64,000 bases of DNA from an uncultured Lachnoanaerobaculum sp. (GCA_937925515.1 CALALP010000001.1:1-64000); one strand, 5' to 3'. Positions 52,710 to 62,408 are shown, counted from the first letter of the stretch. Notes: generated by a model not told the origin, from the sequence alone. Numbers and translations are program-made.

Positions 52710-53696
52710 ATGAATATAGGCGATATAGCTCGTATGGCAGGAGTTTCAAAAGCAACAGTATCAAGGTATATGAACAATGGTTATATAAGTGAGGACAAGA
52801 AGAAAATAATAAGTAAAATAATCAATGAAACAGGATACAAACCCTCAAGTTATGCTATTACACTTAGAACTAAAAAAACAGGAATGGTAGCTGTAATAAT
52901 ACCAAAAATAAGTTCCGAATCAGTAAGCAGAATGGTAGAGGGTATTTCTTCAACACTCACAAAAAATAATTATAAATTACTTCTTGCAAACACTTTTAAT
53001 GATGCAAAAGAAGAAGTAAATTATATAAAGGCATTAAATGAATATAAGGTTGACGGTATAATACTACTCGGTACTCTTATAACCGAGGATCATTTAAAAT
53101 GCTTAAAAGAAAGCAAAATCCCAATAGTTGTGTTAGCACAAAAAGTAGAAGATAATCCATGTATATATTATGATGATTTTGAGGCGGCAAGAAAAATAAC
53201 TGAAACTATGATAAAAAACTCAAAAAAAGTTGCATACATAGGCGTTTCAAATGAAGATGTGGCAGCAGGATTTTTGCGATATAGAGGCTTTTTACAAGCT
53301 TGTCAAAATACAGGTATAAAAAAAGAAAATATATATTTTACAAATGCTAGCTTTGATATAGAATCAGGCTATCAAAATGCTCGTAAAGTACTAAGTGAAG
53401 TTAATGATATTGATTCAGTTTTTTGTTCAACTGACACAATAGCCTTTGGCTTTATGAAGTATGCCAAGGAGATAAAAAAATCAATTCCAAATGATATACA
53501 GATTGTAGGCATTGGCAATAATCCTCTTTGTGATGTAGTATCTCCAAAACTTACTTCTGTAAGCTACCCATATAAACAGGGTGGTATAGAGGCTGCAAGA
53601 TTATTACTTAAAATAATGAAAGGGCATAAAATAGAAAATAAAGAAGTTATGCTTGAATGTGAAGTTGTGGAAAGAGAAAGTATACGAGAGCATTAG
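52710..53696 (+). CDS. LacI-family transcriptional regulator
   Basis: A 328-residue regulator. The N-terminal helix-turn-helix is MNIGDIARMAGVSKATVSRYM; the hinge has GYKPSSYAITLRTKKTGMVAVI, followed by a sugar-binding-type core (VDGIILLGT, STDTIAFGFMKYAKE) and VVERESI near the end, as in the family. It resembles sucrose-type regulators such as ScrR in the hinge. No sugar gene is adjacent, so the target is unknown; control of itself through the inverted repeat is possible. Confidence 0.92.
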   Translation: MNIGDIARMAGVSKATVSRYMNNGYISEDKKKIISKIINETGYKPSSYAITLRTKKTGMVAVIIPKISSESVSRMVEGISSTLTKNNYKLLLANTFNDAKEEVNYIKALNEYKVDGIILLGTLITEDHLKCLKESKIPIVVLAQKVEDNPCIYYDDFEAARKITETMIKNSKKVAYIGVSNEDVAAGFLRYRGFLQACQNTGIKKENIYFTNASFDIESGYQNARKVLSEVNDIDSVFCSTDTIAFGFMKYAKEIKKSIPNDIQIVGIGNNPLCDVVSPKLTSVSYPYKQGGIEAARLLLKIMKGHKIENKEVMLECEVVERESIREH

Positions 53697-53821
53697 TTAT
53701 TTTACAAATCTAAAAACTGTTGTTAATTAATTATTTTATAAGACCTCTTTGCTATTTGGGTATTTAGTAAAAAATTTCTTATTGACAACAGCTTATAATT
53801 TTAGTAAAATAATTCTTGTTC

Positions 53822-53892
53822 GCAGGTGTGGTTCAATGGTAGAACATTAGCCTTCCAAGCTGAAAACGTGGGTTCGATTCCCATCACCTGCT
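53822..53892 (+). tRNA. tRNA-Gly(TCC)
   Basis: A complete cloverleaf: acceptor GCAGGTG pairs with CACCTGC, the anticodon loop CTTCCAA gives anticodon TCC, and the T arm is GGGTTCGATTCCC. CCA is not encoded. It is five bases before a second tRNA-Gly. Confidence 0.97.
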
Positions 53893-53897
53893 TATTT

Positions 53898-53970
53898 GCA
53901 CGAGTGGCTCAGTTGGTGGAGCACGACCTTGCCAAGGTCGGGGTCGCGGGTTCGAGTCCCGTCTCGTGCT
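53898..53970 (+). tRNA. tRNA-Gly(GCC)
   Basis: Acceptor GCACGAG pairs with CTCGTGC; the anticodon stem CGACC/GGTCG encloses TTGCCAA, anticodon GCC; the T arm is GGGTTCGAGTCCC. No encoded CCA. A run of T follows (53970-53976), probably ending the tRNA pair transcript. Confidence 0.97.
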
Positions 53971-54028
53971 TTTTTATTATATAAATTTCTTGATTTTCAA
54001 ATAAATCATGTTAAACTATATATAAAAA

Positions 54029-54113
54029 GTGCTACCGATAGACGGTTGCCCTGATTAATTATCTTAAAAAGATAACCGCTTAAGTTCAGGGCTAAGGCGG
54101 TTATCTTTTTTAT
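54029..54113 (+). ncRNA. Small structured RNA resembling type I antitoxin RNAs
   Basis: AGTGCTACCGATAGACGGTTGCC is followed by CTGATTAATT and a long hairpin: AAAAAGATAACCGC pairs across a GTTCAGGGCTAAG-containing loop with GCGGTTATCTTTTTT. This layout (CGGTTGCC...GATAACCGC...GGCGGTTATC plus T run) recalls RatA/Fst-type antisense RNAs of Firmicutes. No hydrophobic toxin ORF is visible on either strand nearby. The hairpin reads as a terminator in both directions, so it also fits as the end of the cvpA-like operon. Identification is by recalled pattern only. Confidence 0.4.
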
Positions 54114-54129
54114 AAAAATCTAAATTCTA

Positions 54130-54867
54130 TTAATACAACTCATATATCGAATATTTAATCAAGTACTCCACAAAATTAGTCTTATATATTGTACCTAATA
54201 TAGGGCTACTATTTATTTTGTCTAAAATTGCATGCCCTATTGTTATACCCGACAGTGCATAAATTAAAAGACAGGCAAGCCAAAGAAACATAAGCCCTAC
54301 AAATATAAATACTCCTGCTCCTAAAAGTGGTCCTACTCCCCTATCTTCAGGAATTTTACTCATCCAATCATATTTTTTAACAACTATCTTAATTGCAAAT
54401 GCAACTGCAACAAACCATATTAAAAATGAAAATATATTAATTATAATATTACTAAGAAAAAATGCTATATAATCACTTGTATTACTTACACCTATACCAT
54501 TCCATATAGACTGTACATCTTTATACTTTAAAATTGCCGTCTTAACTGTATTCGGTACTCCTAAACCATTTATAAGCATTTCTGCTTGTTCCCTTGTAGC
54601 ATTAGAACTTATATTACTATAACCGTCTATTTTTCCTAGAAAATTTCCTTTAACAAATTTGTCTATATCTGTTATATCGGTTAAAATCTTAACCATATTA
54701 GGGGCAATGTAAGCTGCCAAAGCGATAGCTATTATAAATTGAAATAAATACACAAGAGATTTATTTGTTCCCATTTTATGCCCCAAAGACGCAAAATGTA
54801 TTAAAAACATTATAACTAATATCTCAAGTAAGTGGCTTACAAGCCACTCAACAATTTTCATTATCAT
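54130..54867 (-). CDS. CvpA-like membrane protein
   Basis: A 245-residue protein with four or more membrane segments (about 8-28, 38-55, 128-152, 178-205) resembling CvpA/colicin V production-type proteins. It ends in a short polar tail. ATG 54867 follows TTGGGGG; an upstream in-frame ATG at 54888 has no ribosome binding site. Last gene of the dnaX operon. Function in Firmicutes unclear; the family call is moderate. Confidence 0.55.
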   Translation of the reverse strand: MIMKIVEWLVSHLLEILVIMFLIHFASLGHKMGTNKSLVYLFQFIIAIALAAYIAPNMVKILTDITDIDKFVKGNFLGKIDGYSNISSNATREQAEMLINGLGVPNTVKTAILKYKDVQSIWNGIGVSNTSDYIAFFLSNIIINIFSFLIWFVAVAFAIKIVVKKYDWMSKIPEDRGVGPLLGAGVFIFVGLMFLWLACLLIYALSGITIGHAILDKINSSPILGTIYKTNFVEYLIKYSIYELY

Positions 54868-54922
54868 TCTGCAACCCCCAAGTCCCATTAATAAAAATTT
54901 ATATCTTTTTTAAATAGTGTTG

Positions 54923-57019
54923 CTATACAAAATGCTCCTCTTTTAAAATCAAAAGACCATTTTTGTCATATTTTTGAGAGAATAGCCCTGCGATTCGCCT
55001 AAGTATAGGTGGCTTTTCAGCCTTGTCTGCCGCCTCTTCAATAAGCATTTCTGCATTTTTACGATTTAGAGTAATGCCGTCTTCTTCCATAATCTCTGCT
55101 CTTTCATAAAGTGCATTCATACTTCTTCCGGGTATGGCACAATCTATCCTCTTTGCATACTCATCAGCATAAGCTATAAAGCTCTCCAAATCAAGCTCTT
55201 CTTCCATTGCAGGGTCGAATTTTTCTTCCTCTACCTCTTCATGCTTAATGCTTTCATTTCTAAAGATTTTTCTTTCTCTTACCTTTACAACAGGCTCTTC
55301 TTTATTTTCTTCAGGCTCAACATACTTTGTTTCAACTTCATAGTCCTTTTCAACTACATTTTCCTTTTCTACTTCAGGACTAACTTTTTTATTTACTTTA
55401 AAGTTAAGAGAACTTGACTTAGCAGGTTCTTCAGCCTTAATTACTATGCCCTCATCTTCCTTAACTTCTCTTTTTACTTTATTCTTTTTCTTTGTAGGTT
55501 TTCCACCACATAATTCAAAGACTTCAGGGAAATCTTTCTTGAATAATTCAAGATTCTCATGTGTGTCAACAAATATAAATGATTTATCAGAATTACTTGC
55601 AAAGTCCATAATCTCATTTACAGAAATTTCGTCAAGACTTCCTGCATCATCTATTATAAGGTCTTTTTCCCCTATTCTTTCAGCTAATTCAGCTAACCCC
55701 TTTTCATTTATCTTTGCTGCACTTACCTTTGCAATCTTTTTCTGTACACCGGTAACCTCGTATATTTCTTTTAACTTTTCAGCTGCAAACTTTATACTGT
55801 CATTTTTATCTTCTACTTCTACAAATGCACTCTTATAAAATGATTCTTCCTCATCTTCTTCATCAAGGTCTTCTATTTCAAGTCCCATTTCCTCATATAA
55901 GCCGTCTTTTTCATCATCTTCAAGTGCCAATGATGACATATCTCTAGCCTCAAGTGCAGCTCTAATATTTGCTAAAATCTTAGTTTTATCATTATCAGAT
56001 TCTTCTTGCTCTTCAACCAAATCCTCTCTTATAGAACTTAACTCTCTACTAAGTTGCTCTTCATCTTCTGTTTGAGAGCTATACTCTCTTTCATTTCTAT
56101 AATAAGATTCTTGTTCAGGTTCATAATCATTTTGAACGATTTCATCATCTTGATTACTTATAACTTCATTATTTATAATGTTATGAGCCAACTCTTCATT
56201 TTCAGATGTATTTTCTTCTACTACTTCATTTTCAATGTTGCTATCTTCTATAACTACATCTTGAGTGTTATCATTAGAATCACTTTCAGGTATATCTTTA
56301 TTTGCATTTTCATTTGCATTTTCATTTACACTGTTGTTTGTGTCTTCATTTGCATTTTCTGAATTAAGGTTTTCTGAAACGACTTTAAATCTTTCCTCAT
56401 ACTTACTTCTATTGTCAATAAGACCTTGTTGATACTCGGTAAGAGGTCTACCCTCTTTGTTTGTTTTTAAGTCTATTGCTTTTTCAACATACTTACCAAG
56501 TCCAAACATAAGCATAATATTATCACAAGTCTTTACGCAATCCTCAGACCTACCTGCCTCATGATATAGCTCAGCAAGTTCATAAAGCCATTCTTCATCA
56601 AGTTCTTGCTTATTATATTTTTCAAGTGTCAAAATCATTTGATCTATATCAGCACCTCTTGCCCTTAAGATAAGGTATCTCAAAACATAGTTTCTAGGAT
56701 CTTCAGGAGCTGAGTTATAAAATTCTTGATAAAATTCCTCCGCCTCGTCTATATTTCCCTCATTTAAGGCAAGTATAGTTAATTTATATAATATTCTCTT
56801 ACCCTTAGTACCTCTTTCATAAGACAAAAGAAGTATCTCCTTTGCCTCTCCGTACTCTCTATTTTTTTCATATACTTCTGATACTACCGATAGAAGACTG
56901 GCATTATGGACACGACTCCAATCCACACTGTCAGCTATTCTCATGGCAGTTTCATAATCACCTGCTTTTACCATTTTCTTTAATTGTTCAACTTTTATGT
57001 TAAACTCGTACTTATCCAT
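54923..57019 (-). CDS. TPR protein with Asn-rich linker and degenerate AAA-like C-terminal region
   Basis: A 698-residue protein. Residues 1-190 are TPR-like helices (AGDYETAMRIADSV, REYGEAKEILLLSYERG, GNIDEAEEFYQEFYN). An Asn/Glu-rich low-complexity linker (about 215-330, NENANENANKD) follows. The C-terminal region has LIIDDAGSLDEISVNEIMDF and KSFIFVDTHENLELFKKDFPEVF, resembling the post-Walker part of CbbX/SpoVK-like AAA ATPases but without a Walker A. LESFIAYADEYAKRIDCAI closes it. Possible scaffold; function unknown. Lies 48 bases after recR. Confidence 0.7.
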   Translation of the reverse strand: MDKYEFNIKVEQLKKMVKAGDYETAMRIADSVDWSRVHNASLLSVVSEVYEKNREYGEAKEILLLSYERGTKGKRILYKLTILALNEGNIDEAEEFYQEFYNSAPEDPRNYVLRYLILRARGADIDQMILTLEKYNKQELDEEWLYELAELYHEAGRSEDCVKTCDNIMLMFGLGKYVEKAIDLKTNKEGRPLTEYQQGLIDNRSKYEERFKVVSENLNSENANEDTNNSVNENANENANKDIPESDSNDNTQDVVIEDSNIENEVVEENTSENEELAHNIINNEVISNQDDEIVQNDYEPEQESYYRNEREYSSQTEDEEQLSRELSSIREDLVEEQEESDNDKTKILANIRAALEARDMSSLALEDDEKDGLYEEMGLEIEDLDEEDEEESFYKSAFVEVEDKNDSIKFAAEKLKEIYEVTGVQKKIAKVSAAKINEKGLAELAERIGEKDLIIDDAGSLDEISVNEIMDFASNSDKSFIFVDTHENLELFKKDFPEVFELCGGKPTKKKNKVKREVKEDEGIVIKAEEPAKSSSLNFKVNKKVSPEVEKENVVEKDYEVETKYVEPEENKEEPVVKVRERKIFRNESIKHEEVEEEKFDPAMEEELDLESFIAYADEYAKRIDCAIPGRSMNALYERAEIMEEDGITLNRKNAEMLIEEAADKAEKPPILRRIAGLFSQKYDKNGLLILKEEHFV

Positions 57020-57067
57020 ATTTAGTCTTCTCCCTAGTCAGTCTTAACCTAAACAGTAGTAACTTAA

Positions 57068-57664
57068 TTATAATTCAATTCTACCCTCAAACGCTCTAAA
57101 CAATGTAACTTCATCAATATATTCTAAATCTCCACCCACCGGAACTCCACTTGCAATTCTGCTTACCTTTATTCCTGTAGGCTTTATAAGTTTTGCTATA
57201 TACATAGCAGTTGTTTCACCCTCTAATGTTGAATTTGTTGCTATTATAACCTCATCAACATCTTTTTCAAGTCTTATCATCAGTTCTTTAAGTTTTATAT
57301 CCGACGGCCCTATGCCAAGCATTGGAGAAATTGCACCTTGTAGCACATGATATACCCCCTCATATCTACCTGTTTTCTCATAAGCGACTAAATCTCTAGT
57401 AGTTTCTACAACCATAATCATCTTATGATTTCTTTTTTCACTCTTACAAATAGGACATAATTCTTCATCTGTCAGAGTAAAACATTCTTTACAGTAATGT
57501 ACATTTTCCTTTGCCTCTAACATAGACTTTGATAATTCGCTTACCTGCTCAGAGGACATATTTAAAATGTGAAATGCCAGCCTTTGTGCAGATTTATTAC
57601 CAACTCCCGGCAGTTTTGAAAGCTCTGATATAAGTTTTGTTATATAACTACTATAATAATCCAT
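57068..57664 (-). CDS. recR: Recombination mediator RecR
   Basis: A 198-residue repair protein that loads RecA with RecO/RecF. It has the helix-hairpin-helix LSKLPGVGNKSAQRLAFHIL, a zinc finger CKECF...CPICKS, and the Toprim domain with VVETTRDLVAYEKTGRY. The ATG directly follows the ybaB stop. Complete. Confidence 0.97.
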   Translation of the reverse strand: MDYYSSYITKLISELSKLPGVGNKSAQRLAFHILNMSSEQVSELSKSMLEAKENVHYCKECFTLTDEELCPICKSEKRNHKMIMVVETTRDLVAYEKTGRYEGVYHVLQGAISPMLGIGPSDIKLKELMIRLEKDVDEVIIATNSTLEGETTAMYIAKLIKPTGIKVSRIASGVPVGGDLEYIDEVTLFRAFEGRIEL

Positions 57665-58000
57665 TTATAAAGATAAGCCTCCACCTAGCATACCCATGGA
57701 GTTTTTATTCTCATCTTCAAGTTTTTTCATTGCACCATTTATAGCTGCAAGTATCATATCCTCAAGCATTTCAACATCTTCAGGGTCAATAGCCTCTTTA
57801 TCAATTTTTATACTTGTAAATTCTTTCTTTCCACTAAGCGTAACGCTTACTGCTCCACCTCCCGAGGTAAAAACAAACTCCTTTGCCTCGAGTGCCTTAG
57901 CCTGCTCCTCAAGTTGCTTTTGCATCTTTTGAGCTTGTTTCATTAAATTATTCATATTACCGGGTAACATTCCTCCCGGAAAACCTCCACGTTTTGCCAC
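57665..58000 (-). CDS. ybaB: YbaB/EbfC-family nucleoid-associated protein
   Basis: A 111-residue DNA-binding protein with NMNNLMKQAQKMQKQLEEQA and GKKEFTSIKIDKEAIDPEDVE, the family core. I chose a GTG start at 58000 with GGAGGG eight bases upstream; a TTG at 58015 overlaps that site. Conserved order dnaX-ybaB-recR. Confidence 0.95.
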   Translation of the reverse strand: MAKRGGFPGGMLPGNMNNLMKQAQKMQKQLEEQAKALEAKEFVFTSGGGAVSVTLSGKKEFTSIKIDKEAIDPEDVEMLEDMILAAINGAMKKLEDENKNSMGMLGGGLSL

Positions 58001-58018
58001 TTTTATTCCCTCCAAAAC

Positions 58019-59569
58019 TTATTCTTCTTCTATTTCCATATTTATTATATTACTTATTTCATCTTTTGTAACATATTTTATTTGAGTATTATGTTTCTTT
58101 TCCTTACCTGTAAATTTAAAATGAAATCTTTTATTTAATCTTTCAGCTACAGTTTTTTCTATTAACTCAGTACAATTATGTCTTAATGCATGCTCACAAT
58201 TACTTTTAGCGGCGAAAATAACTTCTATACTTCCGTCATTTCTTACCTCTAAAGTAGTGTCTGAAAAAATTATAGCATAAAATCTCTCCATTGAGCCTAC
58301 AATATGTCCCCATTCTTTACTAAGAAGTATAAAATCATCATAACTTGCTTTATCTATTTTTACAACTCTATCTTCTACTCTATTCTCTTTTTTTTTTATT
58401 TCAGGGACAATGATACCCTCTTTAATATTATCCTCTAAACTTGCTATTCTTTCAAGTGCTGAATCTAGGCTTAAATCCATTGCAGGAGTTACCATTCTTA
58501 TAATTTCAACCTCTAAAAGAACCCTTTTTTGTGAGGAATATTTCATTCTACTTGATAATTCAGAGAACATTTTTATATCTCTTATAATCATCTCCTTAGA
58601 AACTCTAGCAGTTATATTTGCAATAATCTCCCTATTTTCACTTGTGGTTTCAACTATACTTGAAAAGTTTTCAATAGATTTTATAACTAAAGCATTTCTA
58701 AGATACCATATAAAATCATTTACAAACTGACTAAGTTCCCTACCTGAGATTACAAGCTCATCTACTACTGAAAGTGCTAAAGATAAATCCTTATTAACAA
58801 GTGCCTCAAATAACTTATTATATGAAGAAACATCTGCAATGCCAAGTACCTCAAGCACTTCATCATAACCTATCTTTTTATCTTGATAATAAGCACTACA
58901 CTCATCAAGCAAACTAAGTGCATCTCTCATAGCTCCGTCAGCTCTTTTTGCAATTAGCTCTAAGGCTCTATCTTCTATGTCAATATTTTCCTCATTACAA
59001 AGTAAGCTAAGTCTTTCAAAAATAGTTTCAGCATCTATTCTTTTAAAATCATATCTTTGGCATCTTGAAATTATTGTACTTAGAATTTTTTGTACCTCAG
59101 TAGTTGCAAGTATAAATATAACATATTCCGGTGGTTCTTCCAATGTTTTTAGTAAAGCATTAAAAGCCCCTGTTGAGAGCATGTGTGCCTCATCGATTAT
59201 ATAAACTTTATATTTTCCGGAAGTAGGTGGATACATTACCTGCTCTTTTATATCTCTAATGTTATCAACTCCATTATTAGAGGCTGCGTCTATCTCAATG
59301 ACATTCATAAGTTTTTCTTGTAAAATCCCTTTGCATATCTCACATTGATTGCAAGGGTTTCCGTCTTTTGAGTTAGTGCAGTTTACTGCTCTGGCAAGTA
59401 TTTTAGCAACACTTGTTTTTCCTGTTCCTCTTGTCCCACAAAATAAAAACGCATGTCCTATACGATTATTTACTATTTGGTTCTTAAGAGTTCTGCATAT
59501 ATGCTCCTGTCCTTTTACCTCATCAAAAGTTTTAGGTCGCCATTTTCTATATAATGCTACATAAGACAT
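58019..59569 (-). CDS. dnaX: DNA polymerase III subunit gamma/tau
   Basis: A 516-residue clamp-loader ATPase: Walker A GTRGTGKTS, zinc-binding CTNSKDGNPCNQCEICKG, Walker B IIDEAHMLS, sensor-1 region ILATTEVQKILSTIISRCQRYDF. The C-terminal tail is short compared with tau of E. coli, usual for Firmicutes. No strong ribosome binding site before the ATG. First gene of the operon. Confidence 0.97.
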   Translation of the reverse strand: MSYVALYRKWRPKTFDEVKGQEHICRTLKNQIVNNRIGHAFLFCGTRGTGKTSVAKILARAVNCTNSKDGNPCNQCEICKGILQEKLMNVIEIDAASNNGVDNIRDIKEQVMYPPTSGKYKVYIIDEAHMLSTGAFNALLKTLEEPPEYVIFILATTEVQKILSTIISRCQRYDFKRIDAETIFERLSLLCNEENIDIEDRALELIAKRADGAMRDALSLLDECSAYYQDKKIGYDEVLEVLGIADVSSYNKLFEALVNKDLSLALSVVDELVISGRELSQFVNDFIWYLRNALVIKSIENFSSIVETTSENREIIANITARVSKEMIIRDIKMFSELSSRMKYSSQKRVLLEVEIIRMVTPAMDLSLDSALERIASLEDNIKEGIIVPEIKKKENRVEDRVVKIDKASYDDFILLSKEWGHIVGSMERFYAIIFSDTTLEVRNDGSIEVIFAAKSNCEHALRHNCTELIEKTVAERLNKRFHFKFTGKEKKHNTQIKYVTKDEISNIINMEIEEE

Positions 59570-59684
59570 TCTTACTTATCTCCAAACTTTTTAAAGCAAA
59601 ACTATTAAATGAACTTCTTTATAATAATACCAAAAATTTACTATAATAGCAAACTTTGAAAAAAATAATAAATAACAATTAAAC

Positions 59685-59740
59685 AAAAGAGTCGCTAACG
59701 ATAAGTTTTTATATTGTAACCTATCACGACTCTTTTCAAA
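59685..59740 (-). terminator. Terminator downstream of the SRP RNA gene
   Basis: AAAAGAGTCG (59685-59694) pairs with CGACTCTTTT (59727-59736), with a further GATA/TATC pairing, and a T-rich tail on the minus strand. It lies between the SRP RNA 3' end and dnaX, so dnaX needs its own promoter or readthrough. Confidence 0.65.
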
Positions 59741-59767
59741 CTTTAAAATATACTAAACTAATTATAA

Positions 59768-60028
59768 GTACATCCTGCTTTGAATAATGACTCCAAACGT
59801 TACCAAGACCCTCAACTCAGCAACGGCTGTCCTACGGCACACAAAACTTCCCCCTTAGTGCTGCTACATTCCTGTCCTGACACGGTTCAGTGGTTTTTGT
59901 TGCGTAGGGACCCTCACCTCAACATTGCTTGCCTTGGGCAGCTTTACAACCAAATACCCTAGGCAGGACATCACCCCTACTAAAGCGGATTGTAGGTATA
60001 GGACACCGCTATCTCCCCGGCTAGTACT
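59768..60028 (-). ncRNA. ffs: Signal recognition particle RNA, large bacterial type
   Basis: On the minus strand GTGTCAGGACAGGAATGTAGCAGCAC (59859-59883) is the Ffh-binding helix 8 with its GGAA tetraloop, flanked by a long helical RNA of about 260 bases with a Bacillus-type 5' domain; ATGTCCTGC near the 5' end pairs with GCAGGAT at the 3' end. Upstream of dnaX, a common place for it. Ends are approximate. Confidence 0.93.
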
Positions 60029-60035
60029 CAGTGAT

Positions 60036-60065
60036 ATTATAATATCTAGGTAATATCTTTGTCAA
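60036..60065 (-). promoter_or_regulatory. Promoter of the SRP RNA gene
   Basis: On the minus strand, perfect consensus TTGACA (60060-60065) and TATAAT (60036-60041) with an 18-base spacer, fitting a strong stable-RNA promoter. Confidence 0.88.
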
Positions 60066-60083
60066 TAAATAATTTATAAATTA

Positions 60084-62408
60084 TTAAGCTAGTGTTGAAT
60101 TATCATCAAAACTATTAGCAAGTGGAAAATGTAGGTTTACCTTAAATAAATCTCCGTCTATCTGTATTTTAAATACTCCACTTTGCAGTTCAGTAAGAGA
60201 CCTTGCAATAGAAAGTCCAAGTCCACTTCCCTCAGTAGTTCTTGAAACATCGCCTCTTACAAACCTTTCAGTAAGTTCATCAGGGCTTATATTAAGTGGA
60301 TTTTCAGACATATTTTTAATTACAAATACTGCATTTTTATCCTCTCTATTCATTTCTACATAAACCCTTGAACCATAAGCTGCATACTTAAAAGCATTAT
60401 TATATAAATTCTCAAGAACTCTCCAAAGTCGTCTACCGTCAGCTTTAATAATTAAATGCTCTTTTGGAAGACTTGAAACAATAATTAAACCTCTAGTTTC
60501 ATATTTTTCTTCAAATTCTCCATTAGTCTGCTTTATCATATCCACAAAATCAATGTCAGTGATTTCTAGGCTTAAATTTCCACTTGAGGCCTTGCTTGCC
60601 TCTACTAAATCCTCTGTAAGATTTTTTAAATGTTGTGTCTTTTTATCAAGTACTTCAAGATAACCTAATATCTTAATATCTGTTATTTTTTCCCTTTTTA
60701 TCAAATCTACATAGTTAATGATAGAAGTAAGAGGAGTTTTTATATCATGTGAAACATTTGTAATTAAGTCTGCTTTCATTCTCTCACTTTTAACTTGCTC
60801 AGAAATTGCCTTATCTAAGCCATGACCGATGTTATTAAGATTTTTTACAATTTCAGCCTCTTTCCCTGAAAATTCTTTCTCATTAAGGTGCAAAGAGGTA
60901 TCTCCATTTGACATACGCTTTAAAGCATTTGCAATCTCCTCTTTTTGACTACTATTTCTATTTATTCTATGATAAAGAAGTATATCAAGTGAAACTATAA
61001 TAATAATTAATGCTACAGCAGTAAGTCTATCTATAAAAGCTGTCCTTACAATTATCATGTATGTAATAACTGAGGCAAAGCCTATATTCAGTAAACAAAA
61101 AATAATAAAGTTTCTTAATAAGCCGGCTGAAAATGTAAGCTCTTTCGGATAAACTCCATATCTGTCCTTTAGCCTTTTTATATAACTATACTTAAGGAAA
61201 ACATTGGACTTTATAGTTCTTACAACTGAAAATATAAGTGCTAATACACATAAATAAACTATAACAAAATCAATAGTTTTTTCTGCAAACTTCCACATGT
61301 AAAATGGAAGTAAAACATGCAAAAATCTATCTCCAATCAAATTATTTATATATATGAAAATAAGTGAAGATATAAAACATAAAAATGAATTAATCTCTAC
61401 TCCCATTTTATCAGATTTATATATTACTCTCTCTTTTGCACCATGATAAGGTACTCCTGACATTATAAGTAAACTTATAATTGAAATTACCATAAATATA
61501 ATTCCTGTAATCATAAGTGCTAAGCCATTAAAATATTGTTTACGGTTTACTTCATACTGATTTCTTGCATTATAATAACTATCCTTTGCAGTATATTCAG
61601 TATCAACTGCTATCATAACTTGATAATTTGAGTCAATATACTTAGATGCTAAATCCGATAAATATTTAAAATTTTCAGGAACTTCAAATAAATTAGTTTC
61701 AACTATTGGATTATCAGAACTTACAGTTGCATATTTCCCATACTTTTTAAGCGAATCATAGACTAGACTTTCATCATTTGTATAAATGTTTTCTCCATAA
61801 GCAAGTCTATATCTTAAATTTGATTTTGAAATATCTGTAAGATTTTGTGCATAGTAGTATCTTCCTAAATACACCATTGTATCATATATTAAATCATCTA
61901 AAACTATACTTGTTCCATTTGATTCATTAGTTCCCGGAGTGTTGTCATAGGAACGCCACCTTAAAATGTAGCGTTTACCTATGTCCTTATTTGTACCACT
62001 ATGTTCTCCTGCTAAACTTGAAACTACAACTTCATAATTTGAGTCAAAGTAAAAACCAAGATCCTTTGAGGTTTCCAAAACATCTCCTATTGTATATTCC
62101 TCACTTAATCCCTGCCCTTTTTCTATGACAAATACAGGTTTACTCTCATCAAGTTCGCCGTCAGTTTCAAAAATTCTTTTTAAAAATACATAGTCAAAAA
62201 TAGTTACTGTATCTTTTTCAAATTTTGAAATAAAAGAACTTGACTCCTCAAACTTTTCAGAGCCTATTAAGTAAATGCCCTTTTTAAAGTTTGGATTAGT
62301 ATACAATAATATTATGCCCACTACAAATACTAAAAGGGCTAAAAGATGTATAATATTAAAAAACAGCTTTATTGGAGTATAGCTTAGTTTACCTTTTTTT
62401 ACTTGCAT
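60084..62408 (-). CDS. Multi-pass membrane sensor histidine kinase
   Basis: A 774-residue kinase. After a first membrane segment (17-36) comes a large extracytoplasmic region of about 255 residues, then five more membrane segments (about 297-315, 341-358, 378-397, 431-452, 461-480), a HAMP-like linker, HisKA block NVSHDIKTPLTSIINY with His554, and an HATPase domain (NLYNNAFKYAAYG, GSGLGLSIARSL). Downstream partner of the OmpR-type regulator. Signal unknown; the layout is common in Lachnospiraceae-type genomes. Confidence 0.92.
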   Translation of the reverse strand: MQVKKGKLSYTPIKLFFNIIHLLALLVFVVGIILLYTNPNFKKGIYLIGSEKFEESSSFISKFEKDTVTIFDYVFLKRIFETDGELDESKPVFVIEKGQGLSEEYTIGDVLETSKDLGFYFDSNYEVVVSSLAGEHSGTNKDIGKRYILRWRSYDNTPGTNESNGTSIVLDDLIYDTMVYLGRYYYAQNLTDISKSNLRYRLAYGENIYTNDESLVYDSLKKYGKYATVSSDNPIVETNLFEVPENFKYLSDLASKYIDSNYQVMIAVDTEYTAKDSYYNARNQYEVNRKQYFNGLALMITGIIFMVISIISLLIMSGVPYHGAKERVIYKSDKMGVEINSFLCFISSLIFIYINNLIGDRFLHVLLPFYMWKFAEKTIDFVIVYLCVLALIFSVVRTIKSNVFLKYSYIKRLKDRYGVYPKELTFSAGLLRNFIIFCLLNIGFASVITYMIIVRTAFIDRLTAVALIIIIVSLDILLYHRINRNSSQKEEIANALKRMSNGDTSLHLNEKEFSGKEAEIVKNLNNIGHGLDKAISEQVKSERMKADLITNVSHDIKTPLTSIINYVDLIKREKITDIKILGYLEVLDKKTQHLKNLTEDLVEASKASSGNLSLEITDIDFVDMIKQTNGEFEEKYETRGLIIVSSLPKEHLIIKADGRRLWRVLENLYNNAFKYAAYGSRVYVEMNREDKNAVFVIKNMSENPLNISPDELTERFVRGDVSRTTEGSGLGLSIARSLTELQSGVFKIQIDGDLFKVNLHFPLANSFDDNSTLA

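Noticed and set aside
56054..56362. 102-codon hydrophobic plus-strand frame opposite the TPR gene
   Set aside because: It is the complement of the Asn/Glu-rich linker; the apparent Phe/Ile-rich membrane protein is an artefact of the low-complexity sequence.
56290..56362. Short tandem repeat considered as a CRISPR array
   Set aside because: Units are about 12 bases, in frame within a coding region, and have no unique spacers.
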